Shown here in pieces: positions 44,701 through 56,100 of a DNA stretch of 64,000 nucleotides. Origin of the DNA: Eimeria necatrix (Eukaryota > Apicomplexa > Conoidasida > Eucoccidiorida > Eimeriidae); the NCBI RefSeq assembly GCF_000499385.1, contig NW_013654284.1:35001-99000 (forward strand). Reading direction: 5' to 3'. The translations under genes and the position numbers were made by a program. Position 1 is the stretch's first letter, and each line of letters starts with the position of its first letter. The notes under the pieces are model-generated. The model had not been told where the DNA came from and ran no database searches. It saw nothing but the letters and a program-made list of their open reading frames with translations.

Positions 44701-44723
44701 GCGCTAAGTGCAGACTCCCACAT
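41713..44723 (-). CDS. PIH1-domain protein with CS-like domain and collagen-like tail
   Basis: Seven exons chain in phase to 620 aa: 44723-44306, 44153-44091, 43845-43714, 43591-43331, 42921-42871, 42811-42736 and 42574-41713. The PIH1 domain spans roughly residues 80-210: IRPKPQFVIKTRVKGGTKLF, LFLNICSH, IPMSIGPC, then DKQGAASLSCDVVFN and VSFPKLTYKG. A CS-like beta-sandwich follows a linker: VYVLQLVLP, VQVYLRPKD and CSLAFPLRLRSSAA. PIH proteins (PIH1D1, Kintoun, PIH1D3) are HSP90 co-factors that assemble R2TP clients or axonemal dyneins; Eimeria has flagellated microgametes, so either role is possible. The C-terminal 280 residues are low complexity, with a Gln run, an acidic Ser stretch and about 12 GPQ/GPP triplets, ending EEPLLLDDELL. 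Intron 2 begins GCAAGT. Which PIH subfamily it belongs to is not resolved. Confidence 0.85.
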
Positions 44724-45745
44724 TGTTGCCTTGAGGTACTTTAGGTCTAAGTACGGCGATTCAGTGACCTAGGGCCTCATATAAACTGCGGCTGACTACT
44801 TGTGCGTGTTTCTAGGTCTGTCCCAGCTAGCAGCTACATCTAAGTATAGTTCGAGCTAACGCCGCCGCTGCCCCGCTCGCAGCTGCAGAGCGGAGCTGCT
44901 TCAGCAGCACTGATTCTTGCCGCAGCACCACTGAAGGCGGGGCACTCCAGGGGGAAGGAACAGCCAGGCCTACACGTTTCGCGGCAAATTAAGTGGGACT
45001 TAAAATGAATGGGCAGATGCCTAAACGGGCAGTGAAGTAGTGCCAAGCGGCTCAAGCACTGCTTGTTAGCCTCCAGCCCGCTCGGACACGGCAATGTCTC
45101 GCCCCCGCTGCAGGTGAAAGTGCGAGCTTTTTCGCTATCACCTGCTCCACCGCAAAGAAAAAATCTACTTTCTAGACAAAATTTGAATTCCTGAGAAGGT
45201 GATGGCCACTGTGGCCCCCCAGGGGCCCCCACTGCATGCAGTCCCCAGGGAATCGGGAGGCCCTCAAGATCCCGCTGCGCAGGTGGGCCATGTGTTGCAT
45301 CAAGCAGTTCGCCTGTGCTTCCCCAATCTCCACAGGCGTTCTGCAATTAGATTTCAACTTTGTCGCGGTGGGCTTCGCTTTCAGTCACGGGGAGGCTAGG
45401 GCCCCCCAGGGGCTCCTGCTGTGCCCACCTGCTGACGCCCAACACTCAGGGCTAGCCACTAGCTGCTGAATGCCCAGAGCCCCCAGAGCTACACTGTAAA
45501 ACTTGTGGAAACGCAGCGCAGGCGAGGGGGCGGCTGCGGGGCCCGAGCGGCGCTGGCAGCGCCTGCGGCCAGCCGCAATGGAGGCGGGGGCCTCGCGCAC
45601 TTCCCAGTAAGGCAGCAGAAGCTCAGGGGCTGTCTGAGGCAGCTCCTGCAGACGCTGCGGCGCAGCTGCAGAGCCTTATGGTGCGCACAGGCCCCAGCGC
45701 TGCGGCCGACGGCGGGGCTCGCGAGTTTAAGGCCAACTAGACCCC
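44724..45745. promoter_or_regulatory. Divergent intergenic region, PIH1 protein / mS38-like
   Basis: About 1 kb between two divergent start codons. It contains several GGGGCCCC-type stretches but little triplet repeat. No conserved coding block was seen on either strand. Confidence 0.5.
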
Positions 45746-46567
45746 ATGAGGACTCCGTGGGCAGCGGTGGCTGGGGCAGCCGCACGCAGCAGAGCCACTG
45801 GAAGCCTGTTCGGGGGAAGCGCTGGAGTTTTAGCAGTTGCTGCAGCAGCAGCAGCAACAGCAGACACAGCAGCAGCTACTGCAGCAGCTGTTGCTGAGGA
45901 GCAGAAAAGGCCGCTTCTGCGCAGCAGCTTGAGCTCCCCACTTTTCCTTCGTACAGGCATTGAAGCTGCCTCACAAAAGGGGAGATGGCGGCGCCTTGCT
46001 ATTTTGTGTCCGCTGCAGCAGCAGCAGCTAGAACAGCAGCGACAGCTGGTCAGAACCAGCACCTGCTTCTCCCATCTTGCATGCAGCTACAGCTGCAGCA
46101 GCAGCAGCATCTTGGGCTGGCCCGCACTATGCCGGCTAGCTGCTAGTAAGCCAATAGCGAATAATGCCAATTGGGCTCCTGAGGGTCTGTGGGAAGCTGC
46201 TGCTGGCGGTTCAGCCCGAAAACAGCGCCTCCTGCTGCTACAACCCCGGCAACAGCAGCCTGGGGTGCTGCAGGCCCTACAACAGCGCTGCTTTCTGCTG
46301 CTGCAACAGCCGCGAGGGACGCAGCAGCAGCTGCAGCAGCAGCGCTTCATAAGCACGAAGCGGCGGCGCTATTTCAAGATGCGGAAGTTTCACAAGAAGA
46401 AGTACAAGAAGCGGCTGTTGCGGTCTAAAAAAGTCCCTTTTGTAGAGATAAATAAACCGAAGAGGACTTGGAAAACGCTGCATGAAATGAAACTGATTAG
46501 AAAAGAGTTCAGGAGAGGCGTGCCCAAGAAAGGCGCCAGGATGCTCAAGCTTAGGCGACAGCGCTGA
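45746..46567 (+). CDS. Basic mS38/COX24-like mitochondrial ribosomal protein
   Basis: Single-exon ORF, 273 aa. The N-terminus (MRTPWAAVAGAAARSRATG) is rich in Ala, Arg and Ser without acids, as expected for a mitochondrial presequence. The middle is Ala/Gln/Leu-rich low complexity. The last 70 residues are strongly basic: KRRRYFKMRKFHKKKYKKR is followed by RKEFRRGVPKKGARMLKLRR. The KMRK-H-KKKYKKRLLR pattern matches the C-terminal domain shared by yeast Cox24/mS38 and animal AURKAIP1, which sits near the decoding site of the mitoribosome. Only this domain supports the call; another small basic ribosomal protein cannot be excluded. The gene is divergent from the PIH1 gene. Confidence 0.6.
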   Translation: MRTPWAAVAGAAARSRATGSLFGGSAGVLAVAAAAAATADTAAATAAAVAEEQKRPLLRSSLSSPLFLRTGIEAASQKGRWRRLAILCPLQQQQLEQQRQLVRTSTCFSHLACSYSCSSSSILGWPALCRLAASKPIANNANWAPEGLWEAAAGGSARKQRLLLLQPRQQQPGVLQALQQRCFLLLQQPRGTQQQLQQQRFISTKRRRYFKMRKFHKKKYKKRLLRSKKVPFVEINKPKRTWKTLHEMKLIRKEFRRGVPKKGARMLKLRRQR

Positions 46568-48267
46568 GGGCCGCGGGGGCGGACGTGGAGTGGCAGGCCT
46601 GCAGATACAAGACGCTATTGGGGCGTTTTTCTTTCTGTTTCAGTTTCGTTTGCTGCCTCTTTTGGTTGTTTTTCAAAAGACTCTTTTCCTCTGAGGTTCT
46701 GTTGCCCTAGAGTGGCTGGCTTTCCTCTCAGGTTCCCGTAGCCTGCTGTGCTAGCGCCCTGGCTAGCAGCAGCTAGGCGTTTTGGATCCTCCTGGTGCTT
46801 CCCTTAGCAACAGTTGCTTCTGCTGGGCGGCCGAGGCCCCCCAGCCAACGGCCTAGGGGCCCAAAGTGCAGGGCCTTACTGTGCTTGACACTGTCAAGAG
46901 CCTCCTTAGGCTCAGGGCGCATGTCTGTGCGCTGGACATGAGCATTTAGGACAGACTATGCGAGTAACCTGCAATGGACATGAGTATGTGCTCAAGTACA
47001 GTACCCTGTGTGCACCCCCAGCCAGTCCCTTCTATGCACGGTGCGGAGCCCGTAGATCCGGCCCTTTCCTGTGCGAGAATAGGGGCCTTAATAACGCTGG
47101 TGGCCTCCAGAATCTTTTTTGAGCGGGTTTCACCGGCTTCCCTGAGTTAACTTCAGAAGCGCACAGCCTCGTACGCACCGCACGCCAGCCCTCCACCAGC
47201 CATCGCCGAGCGGGGCTGGAAACCTTGGGAAGGCCTTTAAATGCTGTAGCCTTAATAAATATTTCTCTAGATTCATCTTTTAGATGCTAGGGTTTCATTC
47301 CACAGTAGTTTTCAGCGGCCCCACGTATGCTGCGCGGCGTGCAAACTCCTCTCCAAACGAAGTGGTCACAGCCCAGCGGCGATTTTAGGGGGGCGAGCAG
47401 CATGCTAACCTAGTATTTATACTAAAACTTTTGCATAGCATGTACGAACTGAACTTCGAGCTGAAACGGCGGCTGTTTCTACGGCCAGCGACAGGGGGCC
47501 CCTAGTTCTGCGGTCTCGAGGCAGCGCGTATGCAGGTAGGCGCTCCACTTGGGGTGACCTGCAGTTCCTTTCCAGAAATATGTGCTGCGTATGCACCGTA
47601 GTTACTTTCTTAACTATTTGAGCTGAATTGTTCAATTGAGTGGGACAGAGCCGCAGCAACCCCAATGCGTGCAAGGTTGCCGCCGGTGTGGCTCCCCGCA
47701 CGCCCTCGCAGGGCGTTCTGAAGTATCAGTTAAGCCAGGGTGCCGGCTGTTCTTCTGATTGCCATTCATCCTGATGGTCTAACGTATACAGATAATAGTT
47801 CATCTACCCCAGCGCAGTGCCTCGTGATGCGGGCTTTCGTTATGTTTCTTGCTCGCTTCTCCGCCGCTGGCCGCCCTCTGCCACTCGCTCACAATAGCTC
47901 AATCGGGGACGCTGTTGTGCGGCGCTGCAGCCTCCCGCTGCGCCCGTAAAGATTGAGTCTTATGGGTCCCTCCTAAACAGCCCCTGTGGGTCCTTCTGGG
48001 CTGCCCCAAGACACTGCGGGGGTTCATCTTCCGTCCTTCGCCTGACGTGTCCCGCTCCCACCAGCGCGGGGCGCGTCTGGCCTCTGGGCCTTTGGCCCCA
48101 AAGAAACTAGCGTAGAATTTTCCTTTCTATTTTCGCCACTGCTGTGGTAGTGCAGTAGTGGCCACACCAGGGGCTCTGCGAGTTCTTGCTGCGAAGAGCA
48201 GCGAGGCCTTTGGCCTACTGCCCGCTGCCGCTAGGGAAGCTGAAGTGCTTGCATAGGAGGCCTCAGC
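46568..48267. other. Intergenic region, 1.7 kb, nothing recognised
   Basis: Unique sequence of mixed composition without triplet tracts. A T-rich stretch at 46620-46690 follows the mS38-like stop and fits a 3' flank. The last 150 bases before 48268 should hold the leader of the coiled-coil gene. No RNA gene or conserved block was seen. Confidence 0.6.
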
Positions 48268-51200
48268 ATGCAGGGCCTGGTTGAGGCGGCGGCCTTGGGG
48301 CTGCTTTTCTGTGGGCTGCTGTGGGCGGGCCCTGTGGAAGGGGGTGACAGCTCCAGATGGCCAGAACGGTACATCTACTTGCAGTCTGGCAGATCTCCAC
48401 CTGGCAGGTACGGGGCCTATAGCCGAAAGACTACTAGCGGAGGCGAGCTCCACAGGAAGTCAATCCCCTGCGAAGAGTCCAGCAGCATCTCTGACGGGAC
48501 CCAAATAGGGCCTGCCTTGGCCCGCACGGCCAGCGAAGTAGGCCAGCATCGGGCGTTGCTGCTGTCTATAGCTCTGGGAATGATTTTTCTGGTGCGCGGC
48601 TACTACATAAGCAAGTCGGGTAGCAAGCCGTCGGAGATCCAGAGCCTCCGCAACAAGCTGGAGAGCCGGATGGACCGGCTGGCCTCGGATAAGGCCAAGT
48701 TGCTGGAGTCGAAGGCACGCCTAAGCGAAATGCAGCGCCAAATAGCTCACGAGCAAGGCATTGCACAGGGCCAGAAGCTCCACTTGGAACGCCAGAAGCT
48801 GCTGCTGCACGCAGAGGAGGAGGAACTCCGCAGCAGGGAAAGCCGCATGGAGGCCGAGCGAGCCAGCCTGCGGGAAGTCGAGGAGGAGGCTAGACAGACG
48901 AAAAAAGTGTTCCTGGGCAATGAATTTCCAGACGAGAACGGGGGAAACGAGGACCTGCAGGCCGCAGGAAGGACCCACACCCTTGGCCAAGCCGCCGACA
49001 TGATGAAAAGGGTGGAGGCGGAGTTGGGCGTTTTCGAGACAGCAGCCTGCAGCTCCTCTCAGGCCAGCAAAAAGACCCTTCTGGTTCGGGAATTCACGGA
49101 ACTGGCCAAGATGAGAGCAGCAATAACAGTGCTCAGGGCTCTCCCCGAGGAACCCACCAACGCGGAAGAGGCCAGGGACATCCTGAGGGCCCGCCGCTTG
49201 CTCTTGGCCGCCGCCGTTCGCTGCCAGGTCATCTCGTGGTCGACCATTCATCGACTTTTGCAGCTCAAGGTTGAGCTACAGGCGGAGATGATCCTGGAGA
49301 ACTCGGGCAAGGAAGGGCTTGAGCAGCTCCGTGAAGTCGCGGAGACGGAATGGCAGGTGCAGGAGGGGCAGCAGAAACGGGCGAGGCAAACCCTGGCGCA
49401 GCTGGAACAGGAAATAAAGAAATGCAAAGAGAAACAGCGCCAGCTGCACGAGTACGGAGCGAACCACAAGAACCTTCGACGGGACGCCGTCAGGAGGCTC
49501 GAGAAGCAACTATTCGACTGGGAGAGCTACGAAGTCACTGTAAGGGCCACCAAGGCCAGGATTCTGGCTACTGAGGCCGCAGCATCCACCACACGCGAAG
49601 TGTTTCTTCGGCAGAAACGCGCGCAAATCCAGCGGGCAGTTGACAACCAAGCTCAAAGGTGGCGGCGGCTTCCCAACGACTCCATTCGCCTTACAGAGCT
49701 TCAGACTCTGCTTTCGGCCGTCAGTGATGAGCTCGAGGAGGCCAAGGAGATCTACGATATGGCCAAAGAAATCAAGGACGCCTACGAAGCGAAGCACCCA
49801 GTCACGGAGGAAACGCCTTCGTCAGCGCAGCAGAAGCAACAAGCCAAGCCACACAGGCCCCTTGTCTTCGAGGAGAGGCGCCGCACATACTTGTACGACA
49901 GAGGAAACCTGGGACCTTCTGATTCGGCACAAGCGAAACCCTCCCATGCGATGCCCGTAATTTCCACTGTAAGTGCGTCTTCGTTGTCGTCGTCGGGGGG
50001 ATACAAAGTAGGTAAGCATGCCTTTCCACACGAACCACCCCAGGCCTCACGCCTCGTAGTTTTCTTATTCTGCTGGACTAGACTGAAGCTGCGGCAGCTG
50101 AAATCGCAGCAAGAGGAAGCAGATGCACTCTAGGAGATGTTGCTGTCACACTGGGTTACGATCTTTCCGTTATGAGCGCCTACGGCATTCGCAGGCTTTT
50201 TACCTCGCGCACCTGAAGGAGTGCTAATGGGGAAGCAGCTCAGTCAGGTCCCAGCGCGCTCAAGTAGGTCCTTTTCTCGTCCTTTTCTCCCTGCGGTTCT
50301 TTTGGGTGTCCAAGTATGGCTAGCTTGTCAAATCCATGCAGTTTTAGGCAAGCACTACAAGTGAATGTGACTGTCGTCGAGGCTCTCAGTGCCCGTTTAA
50401 AATTTCCAGTGCCTCATCAAGAGATTCTTTGCGTACTGTCAATTCAGGTTCTCCAAATTACGATAATTCGGATGGATACAGGCAATCCAAAGGCAAAACA
50501 CAACAAGCAAAAGCTGCTCCGGCGGCATTTGAGCCAGGTGTGTCAATTTCGCCTTCAACGATCGCTCCGTTTTTAGAGTAGCCCCCCTGTAAATGCTCTC
50601 GTCACGTCCATTGGGTCCATAGTTCCTAGCTCTTCTCACTTTGGTGAGTCAACTGCAAACGGCGGCGACAAGCTTTGCGAATTGTCTCAGGGCACCCAGA
50701 AACGCCATTTCCAATTCAACAGGACAATGTCTTGGTGCGGAGCAATAAGGAACGACCGCCTTCAGAGTCAAGTAAGTAACCTGCCTACCGGCTCCACGAC
50801 AGCACATCTGCCTATCTCTAGAATCCAAGCACAAATGCATATGCGCACTCAACTGCGAGTGCTGAGTGCAGCTGGGAGGTGATATTTCGTGTGTTAGGGG
50901 ACCTCCAAGACATGCTGGTTCGTCCTCTTGTATGTATTGGTGATTTGTGTACACCAGGCGACAGCGAAGCAGCTGATGACGTACCGTACATAGACGATGA
51001 TGACGATTCTGAAGGTGGGGGTATACATACTTTTCTCGTCTCCGCCCGCATCTTTTTGTTTGTAGGGCCATCCATTTACGACTGAAGAAAATGTGCCGCA
51101 CTCGCAATCCTGCTTATGTCGACGCTGAAGGAACTGGCTGCATAGGACTTTCATTATGAACTTCTCCTGTTTTCTTCTCAGAAACACCGCCTTTACCACC

Positions 51201-53118
51201 GCCACGTATAATTCCGCCACCACCAAAACGCCCGCCACTACCGGACAATGCCATTCTTGAAACAGATATGGATGCGGAATCTATCGACGAAGGTACTTTC
51301 GCTGTATATCTCATCTTGGGCCATTCTGGCAAACTTCTTTCAAAGAGTCGCTGTTGCTTGCAAGCTATGTGCATGCAGGCAGCTGGGCCACCGGAATGTT
51401 ACGGACGGCGTTCACCTAAATTCTTTAGATAGTGTATTGCTGTTTGGATATTCGTTGTTGGCTTCAGCAATTTGCATGTCACCGCTTTTGCCTTGTTGCT
51501 GCAGGTAGATCTTTCCATTTGGACTCATCTTCGGAAGATGGCGACAGTTCTAGCTTGCCGTCGTTACCTCTAACCATGGCTCCCCTGTCAACAGGAGCAA
51601 AACTCCTCACCTCCAAGGGCTTCACGCCCATACAGCCAAGCATCTCGTCATCGGGAAAGCCGTTTACGGAAGTGTCCTCGCAGCTTGCCCCAGAAGCTGA
51701 AGCTCGGCAGCCGCAGTCTGCAGCTCCACCAATACCACGCGTTGACATTCAAGAGGCAAGCGGACCTCAAACGCATTCAGGTGTGTCTCATGCTCACCCG
51801 CTGCACCTCGAAACGTCTTCCCTTTTTTTGAAACTTTCAATTAGTAAAGAGATGCAGATTGGAGCGTGCAGTCGCCTTAATTGCATGCGGCAAGCCAAAT
51901 TGGTACGAAGTACTGAGTATTTTTTCTTCTGTAGCTCTCACGAAAATTGCGAACTGTGTTGTGTCTGCTGGCAACAATGGAGGCGTTGAGAGACGCTCTA
52001 TTGGCACATCACCAATGACTGACAATAATAATCCTGAAGGTGAGGCAAGCTAAATTAAGTACTTCCATGTATGCTTCCCAGGCTAAACGAGTGTCTGATA
52101 TGGTACCTACAGCCTTGCATGGAGGCTGTAGCTATCTACCACCAGAGCGGTGCATGAAGGCTGTAGCTACCTTCGGCTACCACCACCTCACCAAGTGTGC
52201 CTTCAGCATCCGCAGTTTATCCCACTCCCGAAAATGCCACTCAGTTTCTAGAATTTTGAGCATATAACATGTCCGCGTGCCGTTCGTCTTGTCCTTGAGT
52301 TTCGTCCTACTTGCCTCTTAGCGATCTGAATGTAGAATCACTTGCATACACCTGTGCACAGCTGCCTCATGCGGAGCCACTAAGAAATAGGTTTTAGTCT
52401 TCGGGACATTAGGGGCAGCCGTTGTGTTCATTGATGCTGCAGGCGCTTCTGTGCACCTTGCCGCACCTGGTTTTTCACGTGATGAAGGCACTTTAGAAAA
52501 AACCAGCGCAGCAGGACCCGGTCATTCGCTTTCACCTGGGACCCCTGTAGATTCACCTGTGCTTCGAGCGCCTTCGCCAATGCCTCGTGCGCGCTCACCT
52601 GTGCCTCGAACACCATCACCTTTACCTCGTTCGCGCTCACCTGTGCCTCAAGCGCCTTCACCTTTGCCTCGTTCGCCTTCACCTGCTCCACCAGCGTCTC
52701 GAACGCCTTCACCTTTGCCCCGTTCGCAATTACCTGTGCCTCCAGCGTCTCGAACGCCTTCACCTCTCCCTCGTTCGCAATCACCTGTGCCTCCAGCGAC
52801 GAGCCCAGTGCCCGACGTTACTGTCACAGCGGAGAGTGTTTCGAAGCATTCGGGCGCACCTGAGTCACAGGGACTGGCTACACGGAGCTCGGGCGGTATA
52901 GCGTCACCGCATACCGATGAAGGTGATGACGGGAGTGATGAGGAATCCAGTAAGCCATCTACTGCGCCGTACCTCGGTTCATAAGCGTCGAAGTTTAGTT
53001 GGTCAGAAGCGACCTACAGGAACATGCACGCAGGCCTTACGCCTGTAGTGTCTCCAGTGCAGACGATATGTTTATTGGTGATGCAGGCGGAAGTGGGGAG
53101 CTTGAACTTACCATATAG
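48268..53118 (+). CDS. Signal-peptide, single-membrane-span, coiled-coil protein with Pro-rich tail (family unknown)
   Basis: Seven exons join in phase to about 961 aa: 48268-50011, 50958-51014, 51182-51292, 51505-51780, 51935-52039, 52413-52949 and 53063-53118. Residues 1-26 form a signal peptide (VEAAALGLLFCGLLWAGPVEG). About 70 polar residues follow, then a membrane segment near 96-110 (LLLSIALGMIFLV), then a charged alpha-helical coiled coil from about 115 to 560. The downstream exons encode disordered sequence: an acidic DDDDD stretch, a Pro-rich PPLPPPRIIPPPPKRPPLP, Ser/Pro sequence, and in exon 6 imperfect SPxPR repeats. Every internal exon starts and ends in phase 1. If the N-terminus is lumenal, the coiled coil faces the cytosol. 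A diverged paralogue lies 4 kb downstream. The first exon is secure; the joined tail and last exon are inferred. Confidence 0.65.
52560..52800 (+). repeat. Imperfect tandem repeat encoding Ser-Pro/Arg motifs
   Basis: Repeats of the word tcacctgtgcctc..gcgccttcacctttgcctcg encode PSPLPRSRSPVPxAPSPLPR-type units, about eight Ser-Pro pairs followed by Arg. Within it, a 60-bp segment containing ccagcgtctcgaacgccttcacct occurs twice (from about 52690 and 52743). It lies wholly in exon 6 of the coiled-coil gene. Confidence 0.8.
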
Positions 53119-56100
53119 GCGCTCCCTGAAGAGAATAGTTAAACAATGAAGAGAGCAAGAGCGATTAGGGGTGCAACCTGGCTGTTCTCTTCCATCAAGT
53201 GCAGGCCTGCCTGCCTTCCTTTGGTTTGGCCTGCGCACAACTGGAAGCATTCCGCTATTGGAGCAAGCAGGTTATACTTTCTTTGGGAAACAAAGCCTCG
53301 CGGCCCGTCTCTGGATTTCTATTGTTCCTTCGTGCAGGGCAGCAGAGCAGTGTCCACTGCAGGCATGGGGGCTTACTGGCGGTGCCAGTGTAGGCATTAA
53401 CCCAGACAAGGAGTTGAAAGACCAGCAGACTACTAAGTTTTAACCATGGCGGGTGCTGCCTATGATCCCTCCTGGAAATTTCTGGGGGCATGCTGATCTC
53501 CTTCGCGAAGCAGCAGGGTGTTGGAAACTGTTTTGGAGCTTCGAGTTGAATCTTTGATCGGAAGCTAAACATCATGTAAAGCTCCCCACCTGTCTTGCTC
53601 GGAAAAGGGTTTTCTATGATTAGCTTTTATTTGCAATCTCAGCAAAATGCGCCTGCTTCATTTTCAACCCTTTTACCAAGGACGCTTGTGTGGCTATAGG
53701 ATCCTGCTGGCGCTGATCCACGCGCTGGCGGATACTAGATATGTGCCAAGCTTCATCTTTTTCGTGTGTCTTCTTTCTTTTTTAATGCATGTATCACTTT
53801 TGTAGATCAGGTGAATTAGTAGTAAGAAAGGCACATGTGGCCTTTCCCAAGCGATTCCGTTGCTCCAATCACGAGCAATTGGAACTTCCCACCAACCTGT
53901 GATGGCTACTGAAAGGAGTTATGGCTCGTGTACTGCTGAATGAATGGGCAGGCAGTTGCCAAACATCAGAAAAGATGCAACAGCAGAAGCACTAGGCTCC
54001 TGGATTCCCATGGAGCCACAGCCTGGGGATTTGTTAAAGTCTAGTTTCTGGCACTGGTTGGCATGCTCGTGCATGGCAACGGCAAGCCGTTTGCGTGATT
54101 CTGTGGGTGATAGGAAGGTATCGTTCTTGATGGGGCGCCATTTGCAGCTACTTCAGGCGCTGCAGATCTGCAGTTGGGATCTGTTGAGTAACACGGTGGG
54201 ATGGACCACGGGCCGCGCATTAGCTATTCTTTGACAGAGTCAGGCGAATGTCTTGACAACTAGCGCAGCTGGAAGACAGTGCTCCAGCAAAGGAGTTAAG
54301 TTTTTGTTGAATTGGAGTGCAATTCAGAGCGCCCTTGAGGCTAAATGCGTTTTTTGTACTCCAAGTGTCATCTCAAAGCTTGCGGCGTCTGCGTGACGTA
54401 CCAGGTATGTCGCGTGCGTATAGGAATTTGGTATACAAAGTTTGCAGAAACATAGTTTAGTCTTTTGTGCTGACGTTTTTGTGAAGTGAAGCGAACATCA
54501 ACTTCACCTGCACTATCTAGGGTAGCGGCAGCGCTTACCTGTCGCCCTAGCTTCCGGTTATTTCGGCCTGTACCGCAGCTGATTTGGAGGTGAGGTGAGG
54601 CTGCCAAGAGGGTTTATTTGGGGTTGGAAAGGCTTCACACTCGATTGGGTGCGCCGTACATGTGTAGGCTTTTTAGTTTAGTAATAAAGGCGTTAGAGAG
54701 CGTAAAAGCATAGATACGAGTTGTTCTCACAATTTCTCAAGAATGTTGGCCAAACGTTTAACCCAAGCGCTCCGGTTCTGCCGTCAACCTTGTAGCTTTA
54801 GAGATGGGTTAAAAATTCCTTTGCATGTGTGTTCCAGCGCTCGCCGCAATTTCTTCGTCAAATCTGACAGAGGCATTGTGTTTTTCGTAGGCAGGATTGT
54901 ACAAGCTGGGCGACGAACGCGGGGACGAGATTGATCCGTGACTGGTGGAGTGAGAAATTGAATAGGCGCTTCGGTTTAGCGATACCGGATTTCTTCGCTG
55001 GATGGAGCTAACTTGTCTGCTAGACCGTGTGGTAGAAAGGTGCCTTCTTTAGATGCTTTCTTTACTAATGAGCATGAAAGAGTCAACTGCGAATTCAGTG
55101 TCCCAATCAAATCGCCACCTGCACCGTTAACTAGTTGATGCCTTTTGCCTGGGCACGAGACATGCCGGAAATTTCTTCAGTGTCTCAATCAAATAGCCAC
55201 CTGCATCGTTAAGTAGTTGGTGCCTGTTGCTTAAACACGAAACAATCCGAAAACTTCTTGTGCATATGCTCACATTCGTTCTTATGGTCAAGTGAATCGC
55301 ACACTTTCTCAATCAGCGGACTGAGTGGGGTAATTGCATAACATCGTAGAAAAGCAATTCACAAGTTTGATTTCAATTTGCCCTAATTCGTCATAATATA
55401 TAAACTGCTGCTGCTAGAGGCGGACATAACATCCAACAGCTCTGAAATTTGTTGTAGGCATAATGTGATGCGCTTACTTAGTTTCTAAGTAGTTGTATCA
55501 TGTTTTACAGCCACACAGGAATGGAATACTAGCTAGAGATGGTGCGGTTATGGCATGAACGTTCGAGGAGCCTACTACTTCTGGCCGGTGCTGATGGGAC
55601 AAAAGCCACAATAGAGCAGGCTCGAGAAAAATTTTTAAGAATTCAAAGTATCTCTTCTCTGCGAGGCAAGAATGAACCAGCAGGAGCTCTGCGTCTTAGT
55701 GTGTATGTTAGCTGCATATATATATCAGATGCGGATATGAAGGAGCGGTGAGCGCTTAAACTGAACTAGCCTGCTGTAGTTCTCAGTGCGCGGTCACCTA
55801 CGGGTGCAGCGCACAGCAGACCCAGACCCTCCACCATCAGACGTTGTCGCCTCTGCTTACTTTATTTCAATGGGAAACCGTTCGTAACAGCAAATTCCAG
55901 TTGTTTTGCCTCCAACCGAGCTCAATTTTGTCGAGTGACTCCTATACTCTATTTGGTAGTGGCTAGGTCCCAAATAAAGGTAAGTGCCGCACCAATAACC
56001 TTGAAACTGAGATTAAAACACCTAAAGTCAGGTTAATCAAAAGGAAAACTGCCATGGCGACGTCAGCTCTCTGTACCTTCACCAGAGATGTACACTCCAG

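Noticed and set aside
53255..54240. Degenerate retroelement (minus-strand fragments faintly like integrase or polymerase tails)
   Set aside because: No catalytic motif, several stops, and no terminal repeats; the similarity is too vague to support a call.
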